From Azospirillum agricola (GTDB lineage Bacteria; Pseudomonadota; Alphaproteobacteria; Azospirillales; Azospirillaceae): a stretch of 64,000 nt of DNA. The notes beneath the pieces are model-generated. The model had not been told where the DNA came from. It saw only the letters and a list, made by a program, of their open reading frames with translations, and did no database searches. The position numbers were made by a program, and so were the translations under genes. Below, in pieces: positions 41,917 through 51,856 of the stretch. The stretch lies in assembly GCF_017876095.1 (NCBI RefSeq), contig NZ_JAGINM010000023.1, positions 1 to 64,000 of the forward strand, in the 5' to 3' direction. How positions within the stretch are numbered: position 1 is the stretch's first letter; every line of letters begins with the position of its first letter.

Positions 41917-42618
41917 TCAGACGAACAGGTTGAAGCTTCCCATGAGCTTCTGCGTGCCGGTCTGGCCGCTGGGAATGGAGTTCATGTTGCTGATCGCCTG
42001 ATTCAACCCGTCCAGCATCTTCTGCTGGTTGTCGGAGAGCTGGAACGGGCTGTCGCCCTTCCTCGGCTCCTTGGCGATGGTGTCGTAATCCTGGGAATAG
42101 CTGGAGCCCATGGTGAACTGGAGCGCGTAGTTCTTCTGCTCCCTGGCCGACTCGCCCTTGGCCCGGCTGACCCGCACGGTGTAGTCGCCCCGGTCGAGGG
42201 TCAGCTCGCCGCGTTGCAGGCTGCGGAAGGAATCGTAGGCTTTGCCCGCCTTCTCGTTGCTGTCGGCGACCACCTGCCCGGTCTTGCTCATGACCTGGAT
42301 CTGCATGCCCGGATCGCCGACCTGCCCGATCGTCGCCTCACCCTTGGTGGTGACGCGGAACTTGTAGAAGTCGACGTTGTCGTTGGGGGCCAGCGTGCCG
42401 ACCACGTTCAGCCGGGAGACGTTCTTCGACAGCACCCCGATGTCCGTCGCAAACATGCGGCTGTCGGAGGAGGATTTCCGGACGGTCTTCTCGTAGCTCT
42501 TCACGTCGCCCGTCGCCGCCGCCGGGGCCGCGGCCTCCTGCGCCGCGGCGATGGCCGCGTTGAGGGACTTGTTGAGGTCCGAGACCATTTGCTTGACGCC
42601 AGACACGCTGCCCGACAT
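41917..42618 (-). CDS. PPC-domain-like hypothetical protein
   Basis: The 233-residue protein has a Ser/Ala-rich first part (MSGSVSGVKQMVSDLNKSLN) and no signal peptide. A middle beta-rich region (SRLNVVGTLAPNDNVDFYKF, then RGELTLDRGDYTVRVSRAKG) looks like a bacterial pre-peptidase C-terminal (PPC) domain. A Gln/Asn-rich end (LSDNQQKMLDGLNQAISNMN) follows. It lies 56 bp after the TPR-glycosyltransferase operon and 217 bp before hddC, so it could be a secreted or surface substrate. Function unknown. Confidence 0.7.
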   Translation of the reverse strand: MSGSVSGVKQMVSDLNKSLNAAIAAAQEAAAPAAATGDVKSYEKTVRKSSSDSRMFATDIGVLSKNVSRLNVVGTLAPNDNVDFYKFRVTTKGEATIGQVGDPGMQIQVMSKTGQVVADSNEKAGKAYDSFRSLQRGELTLDRGDYTVRVSRAKGESAREQKNYALQFTMGSSYSQDYDTIAKEPRKGDSPFQLSDNQQKMLDGLNQAISNMNSIPSGQTGTQKLMGSFNLFV

Positions 42619-42674
42619 GGCCTTCCCTCCCTCGCGACCAAGCCTTCACCACGATCACGGTACCGGCCACCCGG

Positions 42675-45600
42675 TTAACCGACAATTAATTTTTGCCCTT
42701 CGCCGCTTTTTGGCGCAGGAGACACCCCCATCCCCCGTAGGCGCCGGGCCGCGCCGGCGATCGTGTCGGCGTGGCCGCGCCCGTCGCGCCCCAGCACGGC
42801 CATGGCCGGAAACCAGGGACGCACGCCGGCCCCCAGCGCCGACCAGTCGTTCCCTCCGCCCAGGCGCCACACCGGGATGCCGACCGCCGCCGCCAGTTCA
42901 CCCACCGAGGTCGGGGCCGTGATCACGAGGTCGAGCCCGGCCATCAGCGCCGCCACCGCGTCCAGGTCGTTGCGCAAATCCAGGTCCGGCCAGGTCGCGA
43001 TGGCGACGCCGAACCGCCGCCGGGCGTCCGCCAGTTCGGCGGCGCATTCGTCGTATTGCAGATTGACGAAGCGCAGGCCGGGCACCGCGAACAGCGGTCC
43101 CCACTGGTCGAGCCGGCTGTAGGCGCCGGCCCGTTCCGCCGTGATCCGGCTGCTGCGCCAGCAGACGCCGACCGTCAGGCCGGAACCGAGCGCCGCCAGC
43201 CGGTCGCGCCAGCGCGCCGCTTCCAGCGGGTCGGGAACGAGGAAGCCGGGATGGGTGGGAAAATCCCCCAACCGCCGACGCAGGATCGCCGCGACGCTCC
43301 CCATCGCGGCGTGACGGTCGCAGTCCCGTGGATCGCCGGTCGGCGCGCGCACCTCGGCGCCCGGAAGGGCGCGGGCGAACAGGCGCACGAGACGGGCGTC
43401 GCACTCGACGACCAGCCGGCCGGCCCGGCGGACCAGATCGGGCAAGGCGGTGCCGAACATGATCTCGTCGCCCAGCCCCTGCTCCCCCCACACCAGAATG
43501 CTCAGGCCCGACGGATCCTCGCCCAGCCATTCCGGCATCGCGAAGCGCCGCCCCCGTGACTCGCCCGCCGGGAAACGGGCGGCGTAGTCCCGCCAGCCGC
43601 CGTCCAGGTCGCCCGCCGACAGACGCAGCAAGGCCCGGTTCATCCGCGCGTCGGCCCGGCCCGGCGCCAGCCGGATCGTCCGCTCGGCGTGCCGCCGCGC
43701 CGCGCCGCTCCGGCCGAGCACCTGCTCCGCATGACCGAGGTTGAGATGCGCGTCGGCGAGCGCCGGGGCCAGCGCCAGCGCGCGGCGGTGCGCCGTCAAC
43801 GCCTCCTCCCAGCGCGAGAGGCCGGCGAGCGCGGTCCCGAGATTCGACCAGGCCTTGGCGTGGCCCGGCGTCACCCGCAAGGCCCGCCGATGGTCGCGGG
43901 CGGCGTCGGCGAAACGCTCCATGCCTTTCCGCGCGGCGCCGCCGGTGGTCAGCGCGCCGGTCAGGGCCGGAGCCAGCGCCACCGCGCGGACGGCGGACAC
44001 CAGCGCCTCGCCATGGCGCTTCAGGGTCAGCAGCGCCGCCGCCAGATTGCCCCAGCTTTCCGCCGAGGCCGGAGCCAGCCGCACCGCCCGGCGGTGGCAG
44101 GCAACCGCCGGCTCCCCCGCTCCCAGCCCCTGCAACGCCACCCCGAGGTTGTTGAGCACCTCGGGAAAGGCGGGCGAGACGGCCAGTGCCTGGCGGTGCC
44201 CGACGGCGGCCTCGCCCAGGCGCCCCTGCGCGCCCACGGCCAGAGCGAGGTTGGTCCTTGCGGCCGCCCGCAGCGGCTCCGCCGCCACCGCCGCCCGGTG
44301 CCAGCGCTCGGCCGCCGCCGGATCGCCCAGCAGGCGATGCGCCGCGCCCAGCAAATCCAGTGTGACGCCGCGACGGTTGCCGAGGCCGACGGCACGCTCC
44401 AGGCTGCCGGCGGCCTCGGCGTGGCGTCCGCGCTTGAACAGGGCAGCCCCCAGCCCGGCATGGGCGTCGGAATCGGCGTCGTCCAGGGCCAACGCCGCGC
44501 GATACTGAATCTCCGCCTCGGCGGCGCGTCCGAGATCGTTCAGCAGCGCTCCCAGCCCGAGCCGCGCGTCGAGCGCCGCCGGATCGCGCTCAACCGCATC
44601 GGCGAGGCAGGCAAGCGCTTCCGTCCGCCGCCCCATGGCGTGCAGCGCGGTCCCGAGGTTGGCGAGCGCCTGGACGAAGCCGGGCCGCTGGGCCAGCGCG
44701 GCGCGGTAGCGCGCCTCGGCCTCGGGCAGGCGGCCGAGCGCCTGGAGGGCGCTTCCCAGATTGTTCAGCGCATCGGGATAGGCCGGGCGCAGCCGCAGCG
44801 CCGTTTCATAGCAGCCCACCGCCTGCGGCAACCGCCCCAGAGCCTGGAGAACGGACCCGAGATTGCCGTGATACTCGGCAACGTCGCCGCGCCGGGCGAT
44901 GGCGCGGGCGATCAGCGCCGTCGCCTCCTCGTTGCGGTTCCGCTGATGGGCGGCGACACCCAGCAGATGGAGGGCGTCGGGATGCTCCGCATCGGCCGCG
45001 AGGATGGCCCGATAGACCGCTTCCGCCTCGTCGAGCCGCCCCGCCTGATGCAGCCGCAAGCCGTCGCCGAGACCGACGGCCGGGACTTGCGGATCGGGCG
45101 GAAGGGCCGGGGGCGGAGGGGCGTCCCGCGTCGGCGGGGCCAAGTCGCGCAGGTGCGCCGCCATGCGGACGAGCGTCCCGGCCAACGCCTCTCCCGAACG
45201 GGGCTGGAACAGCCGCATCGACGGGAACCAGGGGCGGACGCCGCTGCCGAGCTGCGTCCAGTCCCGATGGCCGAAGCGCCAGACCGGCGTGCCCAGCGCG
45301 CCCGCCAGTTCCCCCACCGACATCGCCGGCGAGATCACGAGGTCGAGCGCGGCGATCAGCGCCGCCACGCCGTCGAAATCATCCTTGCGGTCCAGATCGT
45401 CCCAGCGGTGCAGGCGGATGCCGAAGCGTCGCTCCGCCTCGGCGATCTCGGCTTCGCAGTCGCCATATTGCAGAACCACCCAGGTGACGCCCGGCACGGC
45501 GAACAGCGCCCCCCACCACTCCAGCCCGACATAGGCGGCGCTCCGCTCCATCGTCAGAAGCTGGCTGCGCCAGCCGATCCCGACCATCAGCCCGGAGCCC

Positions 45601-47432
45601 AGCCCAGCCAGCCGGTCCCGCCATCCGGCGACCCGCGCCGGATCGGGAACCAGCCAGGAGGCGCCGGCGGGAAAGGACGACAGCTTCCCGCGCAGCACGC
45701 GCGGCAGCGATCCCATCGGGACGTGGCGGTCATAATCGGGAACCGCCATCGTCTCGCGGCCCTGCGCATCGATGGCTTCGGCCCGCACGGTCAATCCGGG
45801 GAAGGAACGCGCGAACAGCGGCACCAGCCGGTGGTCGACCTCCAGGATGGCGGACCGGGTGCGCACGGCGATCTCCGGGACGAGGGCGGAAAACAGGATG
45901 CTGTCGCCGACCCCCTGCTCGCCCCAGACCAGCAGGCGGCGCCCGGCCAGATCCTCGCCGCGCCACGCCGGCGCGCGCGGCTGGCGGCCGGCCCCGACCT
46001 GCCCCGCCGCGAAACGCCACGCATAGCCCGGCCAGCCGGCCGTCAGGTCGCCAGCCTCCAGGCGCAGCAGCCCCTTGTTGAAATGGGCCAGCGGCAGGTC
46101 CGGACGCAACCGCAAGGAACGGTCGTAGCAACGCTCCGCCAGGGCGTCGCCCAGCCGCTGCCGCGCCAGACCGAGGTTGCTCCATGCCTCGGCGTAGGCC
46201 GGGTCGAGCGCCAGGGCGCGGCGAAACCAGCCTGCGGCCTCGGCGAAGAGAAGCCGGCCCTGCAAGGCGTGCCCATGGTTGTTGTTGGGAACCGCCTCGC
46301 CGGGGGCCAGTCGGACGGCACGGCGGTGGCAGAGGTCCGCTTCCGCGAAACGCTCGTCCTCCCGCAGGCCGTTGCCGAGGTTGGACTGGAACTCGGCCCG
46401 TCCGGGCTCCAGGGCGATGGCGGCGCGCCATGCCGGAAACGCGGCCGGCCTCCGCCCCAGCGCCTTGCGGGCGTTGCCCAGATTGTTCCAGGCGCCGGCC
46501 AGATCCGGCTTGTGGCGAAGCGCCGCGCAATGCAGCGCCTCGGCCTCGGCCAAACGCCCCTGCTTGGCGCGCAACGTGCCGAGATTGTCGCGGGGCTCCG
46601 CGAAATCGGGCTTCAGGGCAAAGGCCGCCTCGAAGCAGACGGCGGCCCGATCAGGTTCGTTCAATTCCTGAAGAAGAATCCCAAAATTATTGAGAACAAT
46701 CGGATTTCCCTGATCGATCCGCAAGGATTCGCCATAATGCGCCGCCGCCTCGTGCAGGCGTCCCTGCGCGTGCAGATTCGCGGCGAGCATGGCGAGGGCC
46801 GCCGCGTCGCCATCCTCCCGGCCCCCGAACGCCGCGGCCTGCCGGGCTGCTGCGGCGGCCTCGTCCAGACGCCCCAACTGCCGCAGGCTGATGGCGCGGT
46901 TCATCCAAGGACGCGGGTCGCCGGGCAGCAGGGCCGCCGCGCGCTCATGGGCGACGAGGGCCTCGTCCGCCCGCCCGAGGTCCTGAAGGATGGCGCCGAG
47001 ATTGAGATGGGCATCCGCGAGGCTGGGGGACAGGCGCGCCGCTTCGGCGTAATGGACCGCCGCCCGCTCGCGCTTTCCATCGGCGACCAGCGCCAGCGCA
47101 AGGTTGAAATGGGCACCGGCGTGATCGGGGTTGCGGGCGATGGCGCGTTCCTGGGCGGCGACGGCATCCTCCACTCGTCCCAGCGCCTGCAACGCAAGTC
47201 CCAGATTGCCGTGGAAATCGGCGGGCGTGTCGTCGATCGCCAACGCCTTTTCAATCAATTCAACAGCTTCCTGGCTTTCTCCAATCTGATGCTTGAGGAC
47301 GCCAAGCAGATGAAGCGCGTCGGCGTGCGCCGGCTCGGCGTCAAGGACCATCCGGTACAGCGGTTCGGCCTCAGCGAGATTTCCCTCCTGATGGTGGCGC
47401 AGAGCGTCGGCGAATTGACCCTGAACGCTCAC
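42675..47432 (-). CDS. Giant protein with two TPR-plus-glycosyltransferase units
   Basis: The 1585-residue protein holds two full units. Unit 1: TPRs from residue 1 to about 480, then a GT-B-like domain (LLVWGEQGVGDSILFSALVP, about 499 on). A proline-rich linker lies at about 765-790. Unit 2: TPRs, then ILVWGEQGLGDEIMFGTALP at about 1310 and a GELAAAVGIPVWRLGG end. The GT domains resemble heptosyltransferase/O-GlcNAc transferase-like GT9/GT41 folds. The GTG start overlaps the previous stop by four bases. Cytoplasmic; it probably glycosylates a protein. The sugar is not known, though GDP-heptose genes are near. Confidence 0.85.
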   Translation of the reverse strand: MSVQGQFADALRHHQEGNLAEAEPLYRMVLDAEPAHADALHLLGVLKHQIGESQEAVELIEKALAIDDTPADFHGNLGLALQALGRVEDAVAAQERAIARNPDHAGAHFNLALALVADGKRERAAVHYAEAARLSPSLADAHLNLGAILQDLGRADEALVAHERAAALLPGDPRPWMNRAISLRQLGRLDEAAAAARQAAAFGGREDGDAAALAMLAANLHAQGRLHEAAAHYGESLRIDQGNPIVLNNFGILLQELNEPDRAAVCFEAAFALKPDFAEPRDNLGTLRAKQGRLAEAEALHCAALRHKPDLAGAWNNLGNARKALGRRPAAFPAWRAAIALEPGRAEFQSNLGNGLREDERFAEADLCHRRAVRLAPGEAVPNNNHGHALQGRLLFAEAAGWFRRALALDPAYAEAWSNLGLARQRLGDALAERCYDRSLRLRPDLPLAHFNKGLLRLEAGDLTAGWPGYAWRFAAGQVGAGRQPRAPAWRGEDLAGRRLLVWGEQGVGDSILFSALVPEIAVRTRSAILEVDHRLVPLFARSFPGLTVRAEAIDAQGRETMAVPDYDRHVPMGSLPRVLRGKLSSFPAGASWLVPDPARVAGWRDRLAGLGSGLMVGIGWRSQLLTMERSAAYVGLEWWGALFAVPGVTWVVLQYGDCEAEIAEAERRFGIRLHRWDDLDRKDDFDGVAALIAALDLVISPAMSVGELAGALGTPVWRFGHRDWTQLGSGVRPWFPSMRLFQPRSGEALAGTLVRMAAHLRDLAPPTRDAPPPPALPPDPQVPAVGLGDGLRLHQAGRLDEAEAVYRAILAADAEHPDALHLLGVAAHQRNRNEEATALIARAIARRGDVAEYHGNLGSVLQALGRLPQAVGCYETALRLRPAYPDALNNLGSALQALGRLPEAEARYRAALAQRPGFVQALANLGTALHAMGRRTEALACLADAVERDPAALDARLGLGALLNDLGRAAEAEIQYRAALALDDADSDAHAGLGAALFKRGRHAEAAGSLERAVGLGNRRGVTLDLLGAAHRLLGDPAAAERWHRAAVAAEPLRAAARTNLALAVGAQGRLGEAAVGHRQALAVSPAFPEVLNNLGVALQGLGAGEPAVACHRRAVRLAPASAESWGNLAAALLTLKRHGEALVSAVRAVALAPALTGALTTGGAARKGMERFADAARDHRRALRVTPGHAKAWSNLGTALAGLSRWEEALTAHRRALALAPALADAHLNLGHAEQVLGRSGAARRHAERTIRLAPGRADARMNRALLRLSAGDLDGGWRDYAARFPAGESRGRRFAMPEWLGEDPSGLSILVWGEQGLGDEIMFGTALPDLVRRAGRLVVECDARLVRLFARALPGAEVRAPTGDPRDCDRHAAMGSVAAILRRRLGDFPTHPGFLVPDPLEAARWRDRLAALGSGLTVGVCWRSSRITAERAGAYSRLDQWGPLFAVPGLRFVNLQYDECAAELADARRRFGVAIATWPDLDLRNDLDAVAALMAGLDLVITAPTSVGELAAAVGIPVWRLGGGNDWSALGAGVRPWFPAMAVLGRDGRGHADTIAGAARRLRGMGVSPAPKSGEGQKLIVG

Positions 47433-49462
47433 CTGGAATCTCCGGATAATCCCATAATCATTTGAGAAACCTGAATAAGAGCATCGCCCAACGACTCCCC
47501 GGTGCGAGGATGGACGCAGCGCATGCTGGGAAACCAGGGCCGGGTCGGGGCACCCAGATGGGTCCAGTCCGGCCAGCCGAGCCGCCAGACCGGAACCCCG
47601 AGCGCGCCAGCCAGTTCGCCCGACGAGGAGGCCACGGTGACCGCCAGATCCAGGCTGGCGACCAGGGCCGCGGTGGCCTCGAGATCGACCATTTGATCGA
47701 GATCGTCCCAGCGATGGATGCGCAGGCCGAAGCGTTCCTCGGCGGCGGCGATCTCCTCGCCGCGCCCGTCATATTGCAGGCTGATCACATGAATGTTGGG
47801 CAGGCGGAGAATGGGCTCCCATTGGTCGAGCGTGGTGTAGGCGGACCGCCGCTCCGTGGTGATCCGCCGGCTGGTCCAGGCGATGCCGACGGTCAGGCCG
47901 GGGCCGAGCGCCGTCAGCCGCTCGCGCCACAGGTCCGCCCGCACCGGATCCGGGCGCAGCCAGCCGGACCGGACCGGGAAGTCGGCCAGCCGGCCGCGCA
48001 ACCGGCGCGGCAGCGACCCGAAGGGCGCGTGGCAGTCGGCGTCACGCGGCCCCTCCGTCGGCGGGCGCACCGTGGCGGTCGGAAAGGAGCGCTGGAACAG
48101 CGGAACGAGGCGGGCGTCACACTCCACGATCACCGATCCGGCCCGCGCGATCACGTCGGGCAGGACGGAACCGAACATCAACTCGTCGCCCAAACCCTGC
48201 TCCGCCCACAGCAGGATCCGGCGACCCGACAGATCCTCGCCGTTCCACTCCGGAATCGGCAGACTGCGGGGGCGGCCCAACCGGCCGGAGGCGAAGCGGT
48301 CGGCGTAGTCGGCCCAGCCCTCCGCCAGCCGCCCCCGGCGCAGCCGCAGGATGGCGCGGTTGAAGCGCGCGACCGATTCCCTGGGATCGAACTCCAGCGC
48401 CCGGGTGAAGCTGGCCTCGGCGCCCCGGTCGTCGCCCAGATCCTGCAACGCCTGCCCGAGGTTGGCGTGGGCCGCCGCGTAGTCGGGCCGCAGATCGAGC
48501 GCCCGGCGCTGCAAGGCCGCCGCCTCGGCGCCGCGCCCTTGCAGGCGGCGCGCGTTGCCGAGGTTGGTCAGCGCCTCGGTCATCAGCGGGGCGAGCCGCA
48601 CCGCGCGGGCGTAGGCGGCGGCGGCGGCGTCGATGCGGTCGGCCTTCTGCAAGCCGAGGCCGTAACCGTTCCACGCCTCGGCGTCCGCCGGTTCCACCGC
48701 GCAATAGCGGGCGTAGATCAGCCGCGCGTCGTCGCCCCGGCGCTGGACCACCCCGGCCAGCGCCAGCCAGGCGCCCGCGTGGTCGGGGCGCTGGGCCACC
48801 ACCATCTTCAGCGTCGTCACCCCCTCCTCCACCCGGTCCAGGTCGAGCAGGGCGAGGCCGAGCGCCGCGCGCGCCTCGACCAGATGCGGGTTGCCGGCCA
48901 GCGCCTGGCGCAGCAGCGGTTCGGCCTCGCCCGAGCGTTCCAGGGTGCGCAGGACGGCGCCGAGATTGCCCTTGGCCTCCGCGTAATCGGGACGGGCGCG
49001 CAGGGCGTCGCGGTAGGCGGCGGCGGCCTCGGCGAACCTTCCCTGGGCGTTCAAGGCGTTGCCCAGCGTGTTCGCGGCCTCCGGAAAGGCGGCGCGCAGG
49101 CGCAGCGCGGCACGGGCCGCCGCTTCCGCCTCCGCCGAGCGCCCGAGCGCCTGGAGGGCGAAGGCCAGATTGGCGTGGTAGTCGGGAACGTTGCGGTTGG
49201 CGCCGACCGCCTGCCCGATCAACGCGGCGGCGTCGGCGAAGCGCCCGGTCTGGCAGGCGATCATGCCAAGCAGATGCAGCGCGTCGGGGTGGCGCGGCTG
49301 GGCGGCCAGCGCCTGCCGGTAGAGCGCCTCGGCCTCGGCCAGCCGCCCAGCCTGATGCAGGGGGACCGCCTGCGCCAGAAGGTTGGCCGCCGCCGTCGCG
49401 GCGGCGGCGTTGCCCTTCGCGCTGGTGGCACCGGCGGTCCTGCGCTGGTTCCGGTTCATCAT
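47429..49462 (-). CDS. TPR-containing glycosyltransferase-like protein
   Basis: The 677-residue protein (ATG at 49462 or 49459) has about ten TPRs (AEALYRQALAAQPRHPDALH, HLLGMIACQTGRFADAAALI and so on) and a C-terminal GT domain from about 415: ILLWAEQGLGDELMFGSVLP, VIVECDARLVPLFQRSFP and SSGELAGALGVPVWRLGWPD. It has the same build as each half of the next gene, to which it is coupled by GTGA, so the three units arose by duplication. It lies 81 bp downstream of maeB on the same strand. Confidence 0.88.
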   Translation of the reverse strand: MMNRNQRRTAGATSAKGNAAAATAAANLLAQAVPLHQAGRLAEAEALYRQALAAQPRHPDALHLLGMIACQTGRFADAAALIGQAVGANRNVPDYHANLAFALQALGRSAEAEAAARAALRLRAAFPEAANTLGNALNAQGRFAEAAAAYRDALRARPDYAEAKGNLGAVLRTLERSGEAEPLLRQALAGNPHLVEARAALGLALLDLDRVEEGVTTLKMVVAQRPDHAGAWLALAGVVQRRGDDARLIYARYCAVEPADAEAWNGYGLGLQKADRIDAAAAAYARAVRLAPLMTEALTNLGNARRLQGRGAEAAALQRRALDLRPDYAAAHANLGQALQDLGDDRGAEASFTRALEFDPRESVARFNRAILRLRRGRLAEGWADYADRFASGRLGRPRSLPIPEWNGEDLSGRRILLWAEQGLGDELMFGSVLPDVIARAGSVIVECDARLVPLFQRSFPTATVRPPTEGPRDADCHAPFGSLPRRLRGRLADFPVRSGWLRPDPVRADLWRERLTALGPGLTVGIAWTSRRITTERRSAYTTLDQWEPILRLPNIHVISLQYDGRGEEIAAAEERFGLRIHRWDDLDQMVDLEATAALVASLDLAVTVASSSGELAGALGVPVWRLGWPDWTHLGAPTRPWFPSMRCVHPRTGESLGDALIQVSQMIMGLSGDSR

Positions 49463-49543
49463 GCCGCCCCGTCTGCCCGTTCCGGCTTCAGGGAATAGCA
49501 CGAATCGCAGGCGGGAACAGCGCCCCGCCGGCCCCTTGGCGGA

Positions 49544-51856
49544 TCAGATCTCCCCGGCCACCGGCGGGCGGGGGGCGGCGTTGACCGGCTCGGCGAGCTG
49601 GGCGTCGACCACCGCGACCGCCGTCATGTTGACCAGGCCGCGCGTCGTCACCGACGGGGTGACGATGTGGACCGGACGCTCCACCCCCAGCAGGATCGGC
49701 CCGACATTCTGCGCCTCGCCCAGGATCTTCATCATGTTGAAGGCGATGTTGGCGGCGTCCAGCGTCGGCATGACCAGCAGGTTCGCCTCCCCCTTCAGGC
49801 GGCTGTCGGGCAGCACCTCCTTGCGGATCGCCTCGGCGAGCGCCGCGTCGGCGTGCATCTCGCCGTCGATCTCCAGGTCGGGCATCTCGGCCGAGGCCAG
49901 CTCGTAGGCTTGGCGCATCTTGCGCGCCGACGGGGTGTCGGCGCTGCCGAAGTTGGAGTGGGAGAGCAGCGCCACCTTCGGCTCGATGCCGAAACGCTTG
50001 ACCTCGTCGGCGGCCAGCCGGGCGATCTCGGCCACCTGCTCGGCGGTCGGGTCGGGATTGACGTAGGTGTCGGTGATGAAGTGCACGCCCTTCTGCGAGA
50101 TCAGCGCGTTCATCGTCGCCGCGACCTTCACCCCCTCGCGCAGCCCGATCAGGCCGGCGATGTGGGCGAAATGCTCGTTGAAGCGGCCCGACGTGCCGCA
50201 GACCAGCGCGTCGGCCTCGCCCCGGCGGACCATCAGGGCGCCGAAGACGGTCGGCTGGGTGCGCACGACGTTGGCCGCGTGGCTCGGCGCCACGCCGCGC
50301 CGGCCCATCAGCTTGCGGTACAGCTCGGCGTAATTGTGGGTGCGCAGGTCGCGGACGGTCTCGATCACCTCGACATCGCGGCCGATCTTCAGGCGCAGGC
50401 CCATCTCGCCGATGACCCGCTCGATCACCTCGCGGCGGCCGAGCAGGATCGGCTGGGCGATGCCGTCGTCGACCACCACCTGGGCGCAGCGGATGACGCG
50501 CGCGTCCTCGCCCTCGGCGTAGACGACGCGCTTGGGCGCGGTCTTGGCCTTGGTGATGACCGGCTTCATGAACAGGCCGGAGCGGATGACGTACTGGTTC
50601 AACTGGTCGCGGTAGGCGCGGAAATCGGCGATCGGCCGGGTGGCGACGCCGGATTCCATGGCGGCCTTTGCGACCGCCGACGACACCTCGACGATCAGGC
50701 GCGGGTCGAAGGGCTTGGGCAGGATGTAGTCGGCGCCGAAGCGCAAGGATTCGCCGACATAGGCCGCCGCCACCACGTCCGACGGCTCGGCCCGGGCGAG
50801 GTTGGCGACGGCGTGGGTCGCGGCGATCTTCATCGCCTCGTTCACCGTCGTGGCGCCGACGTCGAGCGCGCCGCGGAAGATGAAGGGGAAGCACAGCACG
50901 TTGTTGACCTGGTTCGGGAAGTCCGACCGGCCGGTGGCGATGATGGCGTCGGCCCGCGCCTCGCGCGCCAGATCGGGCATGATCTCCGGCTCGGGGTTGG
51001 CGAGCGCCAGGATCAGCGGCTTCTCGGCCATGCGGGCCAGCAGCTCCGGCTTCAGCACCTTGGCGCCCGACAGGCCGAGGAAGATGTCGGCGCCGTCGAT
51101 GACGTCGGCCAGCGTGCGGGCGTCGGTCGCTTGCGCGTAGGCGTCCTTGTACTCGTTCATCTGCTCGTTGCGGCCCTTGTGGACCACGCCGGCGATGTCG
51201 ACCAGCCAGACATTCTCGCGGCGGACGCCGAGGCTCAGCATCAGGTCGAGGCAGGCGATGCCCGCCGCCCCGCCGCCGGTGGAGACGACCTTCACCGTCG
51301 AGATGTCCTTGCCGACCAGGGCGAGGCCGTTGAGGACGGCGGCGCCCACCACGATGGCGGTGCCGTGCTGGTCGTCGTGGAAGACCGGGATCTTCATCCG
51401 CTCGCGGCAGCGGCGCTCGATCTCGAAGCAGGCCGGGGCGGCGATGTCCTCCAGGTTGATGGCGCCGAAGGTCGGCTCCAGCCGGACGATGGTCTCGACC
51501 AGCGCGTCGACGTCCAGCTCGTTCAGCTCCAGGTCGAAGCAGTCGATCCCGGCGAATTTCTTGAAGAGGACGGCCTTGCCCTCCATCACCGGCTTGGCGG
51601 CCAGCGGGCCGATGTTGCCCAGCCCCAGCACGGCGGTGCCGTTGGTCACCACGGCGACGAGGTTGGCCCGCGCCGTCAGCGAGGCGGCCTGGGCCGGATC
51701 GTTGGCGATGGCGGTGCTGGCGACGGCGACGCCCGGCGAATAGGCCAGCGCCAGATCGCGCTGGTTCGCCATCGGCTTGGTCGCGACGACCGCCAGCTTA
51801 CCCGGGCGCGGGTTGCGGTGATACTCAAGCGCCATCGCGTCGAAATCGCCGGACAT
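49544..51856 (-). CDS. maeB: NADP-type malic enzyme with phosphotransacetylase domain
   Basis: The 770-residue protein has the malic enzyme part (ALEYHRNPRPGKLAVVATKP, DLALAYSPGVAVASTAIAND, HDDQHGTAIVVGAAVLNGLA, STGGGAAGIACLDLML) and a C-terminal phosphotransacetylase-like domain from about 430 (VVYAEGEDARVIRCAQVVVD, GTSGRFNEHFAHIAGLIGLR). This is the MaeB/DME/TME layout; the C-terminal part often lacks enzymatic action but affects regulation. It turns malate to pyruvate, which fits next to the dct genes. GGAGGAAGAGG precedes the ATG. Confidence 0.94.
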   Translation of the reverse strand: MSGDFDAMALEYHRNPRPGKLAVVATKPMANQRDLALAYSPGVAVASTAIANDPAQAASLTARANLVAVVTNGTAVLGLGNIGPLAAKPVMEGKAVLFKKFAGIDCFDLELNELDVDALVETIVRLEPTFGAINLEDIAAPACFEIERRCRERMKIPVFHDDQHGTAIVVGAAVLNGLALVGKDISTVKVVSTGGGAAGIACLDLMLSLGVRRENVWLVDIAGVVHKGRNEQMNEYKDAYAQATDARTLADVIDGADIFLGLSGAKVLKPELLARMAEKPLILALANPEPEIMPDLAREARADAIIATGRSDFPNQVNNVLCFPFIFRGALDVGATTVNEAMKIAATHAVANLARAEPSDVVAAAYVGESLRFGADYILPKPFDPRLIVEVSSAVAKAAMESGVATRPIADFRAYRDQLNQYVIRSGLFMKPVITKAKTAPKRVVYAEGEDARVIRCAQVVVDDGIAQPILLGRREVIERVIGEMGLRLKIGRDVEVIETVRDLRTHNYAELYRKLMGRRGVAPSHAANVVRTQPTVFGALMVRRGEADALVCGTSGRFNEHFAHIAGLIGLREGVKVAATMNALISQKGVHFITDTYVNPDPTAEQVAEIARLAADEVKRFGIEPKVALLSHSNFGSADTPSARKMRQAYELASAEMPDLEIDGEMHADAALAEAIRKEVLPDSRLKGEANLLVMPTLDAANIAFNMMKILGEAQNVGPILLGVERPVHIVTPSVTTRGLVNMTAVAVVDAQLAEPVNAAPRPPVAGEI

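Noticed and set aside
43689..47465. 1258-residue plus-strand frame opposite the giant TPR gene
   Set aside because: Arg/Gly/Ala-rich antisense frame; the minus-strand frame shows clear TPR and GT motifs.
47462..49498. 678-residue plus-strand frame opposite the smaller TPR-GT gene
   Set aside because: Same reason: no domain, biased composition.
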